Shown piece by piece: positions 5,799 to 9,420 of a DNA stretch of 9,420 nucleotides; position 1 is the first letter of the stretch, and each line of letters starts with the position of its first letter. The DNA lies in assembly GCA_964638245.1 (NCBI GenBank), contig CAZWZG010000122.1:1-9420 (forward strand), written 5' to 3'. Below the pieces are notes generated by a model. The model did not search any database. It was not told where the DNA came from and saw nothing but the letters and a program-made list of their open reading frames with translations. Origin of the DNA: CAZWZG01 sp964638245. GTDB taxonomy: Bacteria; Pseudomonadota; Alphaproteobacteria; Rhodobacterales; Rhodobacteraceae. The translations under genes were made by a program, and so were the position numbers.

Positions 5799-6412
5799 CC
5801 TTGAAAATCGAGCATCGCGGCCTTTATTGCCGCAATCCGCTGAACTTTCGGGCGGCAGAGGACGGATCTGCGCCGATTGTCGAAGGATATGCGGCGGTTT
5901 TCGGCGAAGAGACGGAAATCGGGGGCTATTTCCGCGAAGTGATCGCGCCTGGGGCGTTCACCGAGGCGATTGGGCGCGACGACGTCGTCTTCGTCTACAA
6001 TCACGATGATGACACCGTGATGGCGCGGACGGGGTCAGGCACGCTTGACCTTGAAGAAGATGCCAAGGGTCTGAAGATCCGGGCCGAGCTCGACCCCGAG
6101 GATCCCGACGTCGCGCGCGTGCTCGGTAAGATGCGCCGGGGCGATCTCAGTCAGATGTCCTTCGCCTTTTGGGTCGATGTCGAGGAATGGGACGACACGG
6201 GCGATCTGCCGCTCCGCACGGTGAAGCAGGCCCGCCTTCACGACGTCTCGGTCGTCACCAAGCCCGCCTATGAAGGCACCGAGATCGGGGTGCGCAGCCT
6301 TGCGGCGTTTCGCAAGTCGCACCGGCAAGAGAATTTCAGCGCGACGCGCCGTCGTCTGCGCATGAAGCAGAACCTGGAGATCGCTTCGCGGCGGTCGTCA
6401 GAGAACGGCTAG
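5795..6412 (+). CDS. HK97-family prohead protease
   Basis: A 205-aa serine protease of the prohead protease family, which is packaged in the prohead, cleaves the capsid N-terminus and then destroys itself. Signatures: VEGYAAVFGE (29-38), GGYFREVIAPGAF (43-55), candidate catalytic H70 in VYNHDDD, S122 in QMSFAF, and an acidic third member at D150 in LHDVSVVTKPAY, where many relatives have Glu. A GGGGGA at 5783-5788 lies six bases before the ATG, and the ATG overlaps the portal stop. The tail after about residue 170 is basic (KSHRQ, RRRLRMK) and low in structure, as is common for the part removed by autoproteolysis. It lies directly before its substrate gene. Confidence 0.95.
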   Translation: MTLKIEHRGLYCRNPLNFRAAEDGSAPIVEGYAAVFGEETEIGGYFREVIAPGAFTEAIGRDDVVFVYNHDDDTVMARTGSGTLDLEEDAKGLKIRAELDPEDPDVARVLGKMRRGDLSQMSFAFWVDVEEWDDTGDLPLRTVKQARLHDVSVVTKPAYEGTEIGVRSLAAFRKSHRQENFSATRRRLRMKQNLEIASRRSSENG

Positions 6413-6454
6413 GACCCGCGTCCGGCCTATCCCTCAAACCCACGGAGAAGAGAC

Positions 6455-7729
6455 ATGACTCTGAAAGAGCTTCGAGAGAAGCGGGCGCGGATCATCACGA
6501 ACGCGCGCTCGAAATTCGATGAAATTACCGACGACACCACGGCCGAACGCGCGGCGGAAATCGAGGCCGAGTTTGACGCCATGATGGCCGAGGCTGATGC
6601 GCTTGATCAAAAGATCGGTCGCATGGAGCGGCTTGAACAGGCCGAAGCGGCGGATGCGGAGGCGCGTGAGCGGTCCCGCGAAGAGCGCCGCCCCGGTTCG
6701 CAGTCCGAGGTTCGTGCGGGTGCCGATGGTGGCGATGCGCCAACCTATGAAGACGTGTTCTACAAGCACCTTCGCGCGCTTGGCGAGGTCGGCGAACCGC
6801 TGACTGCAGAAGAACGCGCAATCCTGCGACGCGGCTCGGTCAACGTCGAGGCCCGGGCGCAGACGACCACGGATGCCGAAGGCGGTTACACCGTCCCGCA
6901 GCAGCTGGCGGCCGGCATCGTCAAGTCCATGGCGGCATGGGGTCCGATGTATGATCCGGGCATCACGAGCGAAATGGTGACGAGCGGCGGCGGCCTGATT
7001 GATCTGCCGACCGTCGATGATACGGGCTCGGGTGTAAATACGCACACCGAGGGCGCGACGCTTGACGATGATGGCACCGATGACGCCGTCTTTGGCAACA
7101 AGCAACTTGGCGCCTTCGAGTTCGACACCGGATTCCTGCGCCTGTCGCTTGCCCTGATCAACGACAGTGCGGTCGCGATGCAGCCGGTGCTTGAAGATCT
7201 TCTGGGCGAACGTCTTGGTCGGCGGGCGAACCTTGAACTGACGACGGGTTCTGGGTCGAGCGCACCAAATGGTATCGTGACTGCGGCGACGGTTGGTGTG
7301 ACGGCCGCGTCGGCCACGGCAGTCACGACCGACGAGTTGCTTGATCTGGAGCACTCGGTCGATCCGGCCTATCGCCAGTCACGACGCACGGCGTACATGT
7401 TCAACGATCTGACGCTGCGCAATGTCCGGAAGCTGAAAAACTCCGAGGGCGACTATATCTGGCAGCAGGGCAATATCGTGAACGGAGTTCCGGATACGAT
7501 CAACGGTCGTCCGTTCTACATCAACCAGGCCATGCCTGCGATGACGACGGGCCTGCGTTCGATGGTCTTCGGTGACTTCTCGAAATACTGGGTTCGCAAG
7601 GTCGGTCAACCGCTGATCGGTGCCATTCAGGACAAGGATTTCTGGCCTGGTATCGGGATCGCTGGCTACATCCGGTTCGATGGCGAACTGATGGACACGG
7701 CAGCTGTTAAAGCGCTGGTGATGGCGTAA
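6455..7729 (+). CDS. HK97-type major capsid protein with N-terminal delta domain
   Basis: A 424-aa major capsid precursor. GGAG at 6444-6447 precedes the ATG, 42 bp after the protease. Residues 1-78 are highly charged with heptad spacing (LREKRARI through LEQAEAADAEAR) and form the coiled-coil scaffold or delta domain. Residues 79-96 are a flexible Gly/Ser/Asp link. The shell domain starts around 135 with AQTTTDAEGGYTVPQQL, the usual opening of the mature capsid, so cleavage near R134 is predicted from homologues rather than proven. Further signatures are the TGSGSSAPNGI segment (about 261-271), YMFNDLTLRNVRKLK, and the C-terminal FGDFSKYWVRKV and GIAGYIRFDGELMDTAAVKAL. A strong hairpin follows 21 bp after the stop. 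I cannot tell whether HK97-like cross-linking occurs. Confidence 0.97.
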   Translation: MTLKELREKRARIITNARSKFDEITDDTTAERAAEIEAEFDAMMAEADALDQKIGRMERLEQAEAADAEARERSREERRPGSQSEVRAGADGGDAPTYEDVFYKHLRALGEVGEPLTAEERAILRRGSVNVEARAQTTTDAEGGYTVPQQLAAGIVKSMAAWGPMYDPGITSEMVTSGGGLIDLPTVDDTGSGVNTHTEGATLDDDGTDDAVFGNKQLGAFEFDTGFLRLSLALINDSAVAMQPVLEDLLGERLGRRANLELTTGSGSSAPNGIVTAATVGVTAASATAVTTDELLDLEHSVDPAYRQSRRTAYMFNDLTLRNVRKLKNSEGDYIWQQGNIVNGVPDTINGRPFYINQAMPAMTTGLRSMVFGDFSKYWVRKVGQPLIGAIQDKDFWPGIGIAGYIRFDGELMDTAAVKALVMA

Positions 7730-7750
7730 CGCCTGACCAACGGAACACGG

Positions 7751-7774
7751 GCGCGGCGGCCTAAGCCGCCGCGC
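7751..7774 (+). terminator. 10-bp hairpin after the capsid gene
   Basis: GCGCGGCGGC at 7751-7760 pairs perfectly with 7765-7774 around a CTAA loop. The stem is entirely G-C. Only a weak TCTTT follows, so it may work as a partial terminator or as a 3' barrier that stabilises capsid mRNA while letting some transcription into the connector genes. It is 21 bp after the capsid stop and 28 bp before the next start. Confidence 0.6.
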
Positions 7775-7802
7775 TCTTTGATGAATTGAACGAGGGCCGG
7801 AC

Positions 7803-7994
7803 ATGCGCATCAAACTGAACACCTCGATCGCGGGGCGGGGCATTTCCGGGCATCATGGCGACGAGATCGACATCGACGCCGAGACGGCTAAGCGCCTGAT
7901 CCAATCCGGGCAGGCCGAGAAGATCACCCGGCGCGGAAAAGCGCCCGAGAAAGCGGTGGCCGGCAAGCCACCAGAAACGGCGGTCGCGCCATGA
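7803..7994 (+). CDS. Small phage protein of the head module, 63 aa
   Basis: A 63-aa protein with ribosome site GAGGG at 7792-7796, six bases before the ATG, and an ATGA overlap with the connector gene, so it is very likely real. Residues 1-40 have the pattern MRIKLNTSIAGRG, then a glycine turn, GDEIDIDAETAKRLIQSGQAE, which I recall from many small proteins encoded just after phage capsid genes: a short beta-rich fold with an Asp-rich strand and a helix that packs AKRLI. The C-terminal 20 residues are rich in Lys, Pro and Ala and probably disordered. Function in the family is not known to me. A role in head completion or decoration is guessed from position only. Confidence 0.8.
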   Translation: MRIKLNTSIAGRGISGHHGDEIDIDAETAKRLIQSGQAEKITRRGKAPEKAVAGKPPETAVAP

Positions 7995-8578
7995 CTTGGA
8001 CGGGTGTGGCGATTGCGACGGCCGGGGAATCTCCGATCGACACGGCTGCGGCGAAGTCTTTCCTGCGGATCGATCATTCTGATGACGACACCGAGGTCGA
8101 TGATGCCATTGCCGCCGCGCGTTCGCTGATCGAGGGACCGGATGGCATCGGCTATGCTCTGTTGGCGCAGACCTGGACGCTGACGCTTGATGCGTTCCCG
8201 ACCGAGATCCTTTTGCCCGGTGCGCCCGTCGCGGATGTGACCGAGGTGGCCTATGTGGACACCGATGGCGTGTCGCAGACGCTTGGTTCCTCGGCGTGGC
8301 GGCTCAACACGATGTCCGATCCTGCATCGCTGATGCCGATCTACGGCAGGACCTGGCCGTCGATCCGCCCGGTGCGCGGTGGGGTGACGGTGACGTATAC
8401 GCTTGGCCATGCGTCGGCGGCAGAGATCCCCGGCGGCTTGATGGCGGCCCTGCGCCAGCTGGTGGTGCATTTCTACGAAAACCGGACGCCCGTGGCGGCC
8501 GAGGTCAAGTCGGAGATGCCGATCGGCGTCTCCGCGCTTCTCAAACGCTATTCCCGGCGCCCTTCGGTGCTGGCCTGA
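7991..8578 (+). CDS. Head-tail connector protein (phiE125 gp8 / gp6-like)
   Basis: A 195-aa adaptor that forms a ring below the portal and begins the neck. Family pattern: AAAKSFLRIDHSDDDTEVDDAI (about 19-40), an all-helical start; then LAQTWTLTLDAFP with LPGAPVADVTEVAYVDTDG (about 57-93), the beta section; then YGRTWPSIRPVRGGVTVTYTLG (about 118-139) and a C-terminal helix LMAALRQLVVHFYENRTPV. This matches the phiE125 gp8 group of phage proteins, an extended version of the gp6-like connectors. The start ATG overlaps the previous stop as ATGA and no strong ribosome site is visible, so coupling is likely. It ends 15 bp before the next gene. Confidence 0.9.
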   Translation: MTWTGVAIATAGESPIDTAAAKSFLRIDHSDDDTEVDDAIAAARSLIEGPDGIGYALLAQTWTLTLDAFPTEILLPGAPVADVTEVAYVDTDGVSQTLGSSAWRLNTMSDPASLMPIYGRTWPSIRPVRGGVTVTYTLGHASAAEIPGGLMAALRQLVVHFYENRTPVAAEVKSEMPIGVSALLKRYSRRPSVLA

Positions 8579-8580
8579 TC

Positions 8581-8586
8581 AGGAGG
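8581..8586 (+). promoter_or_regulatory. Strong ribosome binding site AGGAGG
   Basis: A full AGGAGG seven bases before ATG 8594. It is the best ribosome site in the window, which implies high translation of the 92-aa product, independent of upstream coupling. Confidence 0.7.
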
Positions 8587-8593
8587 ATAAACC

Positions 8594-8872
8594 ATGGCCG
8601 ATCCCTTCGCGTCTCATCAACCGTCTCCGGACAGTTTCGGGACCAAATCGCAGGCGGTGACCCCGAACAATGGCACGGATCTTGATCCAGTGGCAAAATG
8701 TATCGTCGTGACCAGTATTTCCGGCGGACAGTCGCTGCAATTGCTGCCGGTCGGAAATGCTGATGGCAGCTGGGTCAGCTTCGAAGGCGTGCCTGTCGGT
8801 TTTGTCCCACCGTTTCGCGTGCGGCGCGTTGGGACGAGCACGACGTGCACCGTGGTTTCGATCGAAGCCTAA
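8594..8872 (+). CDS. Putative head-spike base protein, RcGTA Rcc01079-like, 92 aa
   Basis: A 92-aa protein, mostly beta by pattern. After a polar lead (DPFASHQPSPDSFG) comes AVTPNNGTDLDPVAKCIVV, a glycine-rich turn, SWVSFEGVPVGFVPPFRVRRVG and TCTVVSIEA. This is the layout I recall for the small spike base family named after Rhodobacter capsulatus Rcc01079, part of the GTA head spikes that bind host capsular polysaccharide: VTP..TDL, a strand, F.GVP.G...P.RV.RV, and a T-rich final strand. It is a pattern match from memory, not a search result. The very strong ribosome site fits a protein needed in many copies. It lies between the connector and closure genes, within the head module. Alternatives are a capsid decoration protein or a neck accessory protein. 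Confidence 0.65.
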   Translation: MADPFASHQPSPDSFGTKSQAVTPNNGTDLDPVAKCIVVTSISGGQSLQLLPVGNADGSWVSFEGVPVGFVPPFRVRRVGTSTTCTVVSIEA

Positions 8873-8878
8873 GGCGCC

Positions 8879-9226
8879 ATGCAGCCGGGTAAACTCGACC
8901 AGCGTGTTGCCTTCGATGCGCCGCGTGTCACGTCAGACGGAGCAGGGGGTCGCGTCAACGGCTTTGTCGATGCGGGGTCGGCCTATGAATGCGCCGCGCA
9001 TTTTCGCAACCTTCGGGGCAGTGAGACAGTCATCGCCTCGCGCCTCTCCGGCGTGCAGCCGGTCGTCGTGACGATCCGCACATCGAGCGCGGCGCGCGCG
9101 ATTTCGACCGAGTACCGGATGCGGGATCTGCGGCGGCCCGACGACATCTATCAGATCCGCGCCATCGTCGAGACCGACGATCGGGCCTTCCTCGAACTGA
9201 CCTGTGAACGCGGGGTGACGGTGTGA
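8879..9226 (+). CDS. Phage head closure / head-tail adaptor protein
   Basis: A 115-aa member of the head-tail joining family (SPP1 gp16 / HK97 gp10-like), which seals the neck after packaging. Typical features are the opening PGKLDQRVAFDAPRVTSDGAGG (about 3-24), a central ECAAHFRNLRGSE (about 37-49), VVVTIRTSSAARAISTEYRMRD (about 62-83) and a YQIRAIVETDDRAFLELTCER close (about 90-110). It is a small beta-barrel with the family's usual length. It begins six bases after the preceding stop, with only AAGG as a weak ribosome site. It ends in a GTGTGA overlap with the DUF3168 gene. Order connector, closure, DUF3168 is the standard neck order. Confidence 0.9.
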   Translation: MQPGKLDQRVAFDAPRVTSDGAGGRVNGFVDAGSAYECAAHFRNLRGSETVIASRLSGVQPVVVTIRTSSAARAISTEYRMRDLRRPDDIYQIRAIVETDDRAFLELTCERGVTV

Positions 9227-9420
9227 GCGTAACCTACGAGTTGCAGGTCGCGATTTTCGACCGGCTTGTCGCCGATACAAACGTGCACGCCCTGATCGGC
9301 GATGCGATCTATGATGGCGCGCGGCCCGACGACGATATGCCCTCTGCCGTCTTCGGTCCGACCGATGTCGACGAGGACGATGGCGACCAAGATGGAACCC
9401 TCCACTCCCGGGACGGGGAC
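9223..9420 (+). CDS. DUF3168 tail completion protein (partial, cut by window end)
   Basis: A GTG at 9223, overlapping the previous stop at 9224-9226, opens a frame that runs to the window edge (66 codons). The product reads SVTYELQVAIFDRLVADTN, then ALIGDAIYDGARPDDDMPSAVFGPTDVDEDDGD. This is the DUF3168 pattern: an amphipathic N-terminal helix, the LIGDAIYDG turn, a PSAVFGP strand and an Asp-rich loop. Family members are tail completion or terminator proteins that cap the tail tube and meet the head closure protein. The remaining part lies outside the window. GGGGTGA around 9212-9218 may act as a ribosome site. The GTG start is chosen because it is the first in-frame start and overlaps the preceding stop as is usual in this operon. 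Confidence 0.88.
   Translation, partial: MSVTYELQVAIFDRLVADTNVHALIGDAIYDGARPDDDMPSAVFGPTDVDEDDGDQDGTLHSRDGD

Noticed and set aside
6434..7354. 306-aa open frame on the - strand
   Set aside because: Antisense shadow of the capsid gene, with no family pattern or ribosome site.
2799..7379. Shared string CCTATCGCCAGT in terS and in the capsid gene
   Set aside because: Both copies encode Ala/Pro-Tyr-Arg-Gln in frame with common codons, so chance and codon bias are enough.
1..9420. CRISPR array, tRNA or rRNA gene, insertion sequence
   Set aside because: I saw no regularly spaced repeats, cloverleaf with conserved T-loop, rRNA segment, transposase or terminal repeats in the window.

Overview
This window is the packaging and head module of an HK97-type tailed phage, most likely a prophage or a closely related gene-transfer-agent-like element in an alphaproteobacterium. 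The DNA is GC-rich, with long antisense shadow reading frames. The protein set and order (terminase large subunit, portal, prohead protease, major capsid, phiE125 gp8-type connector, head closure protein, DUF3168 tail completion protein) is the one seen in Rhodobacterales prophages and in the Rhodobacter capsulatus gene transfer agent. Assignment to Rhodobacterales is an inference from protein character, not from a database search. All supported genes are on the + strand.

Layout. At 1-93 is the end of an unidentified gene. At 94-298 is an A/T-richer non-coding stretch with a cluster of GGTCA boxes and an A/C-rich, G-poor tract; it looks like a control region. At 299-1665 is a translationally coupled pair: an unrecognised 208-aa protein and a 246-aa protein with a predicted C-terminal DNA-binding region, sitting where late regulators often sit. 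At 1666-1756 there is a weak promoter-like pair and a strong hairpin. At 1757-2104 is a small HNH endonuclease. At 2105-2314 is a non-coding region with a 12-bp perfect GC-rich inverted repeat and a T7 run; it is a candidate terminator and/or cos-region element. From 2315 to the end of the window is a compact structural operon: terS, terL, portal, protease, capsid, a hairpin, a 63-aa protein, connector, a 92-aa protein resembling the RcGTA head-spike base protein, head closure protein, and a DUF3168 gene cut by the window edge.

How the genes work together. TerS recognises phage DNA, TerL cuts and pumps it through the portal, and HNH probably assists cleavage. The protease matures the capsid, whose N-terminal about 134 residues look like a removable scaffold (delta) domain. 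The connector, closure and DUF3168 proteins join the head to the tail. Most junctions are ATGA, GTGA or TGATG overlaps, which implies translational coupling. Nothing is visibly frameshifted, and the catalytic residues of terminase and protease are present, so the module looks intact.

No clearly unprecedented system is visible. The points most worth a second look are the GGTCA-box control region, the putative spike gene placed inside the head module, the inverted repeat upstream of terS, and the two uncharacterised proteins upstream of the HNH gene.
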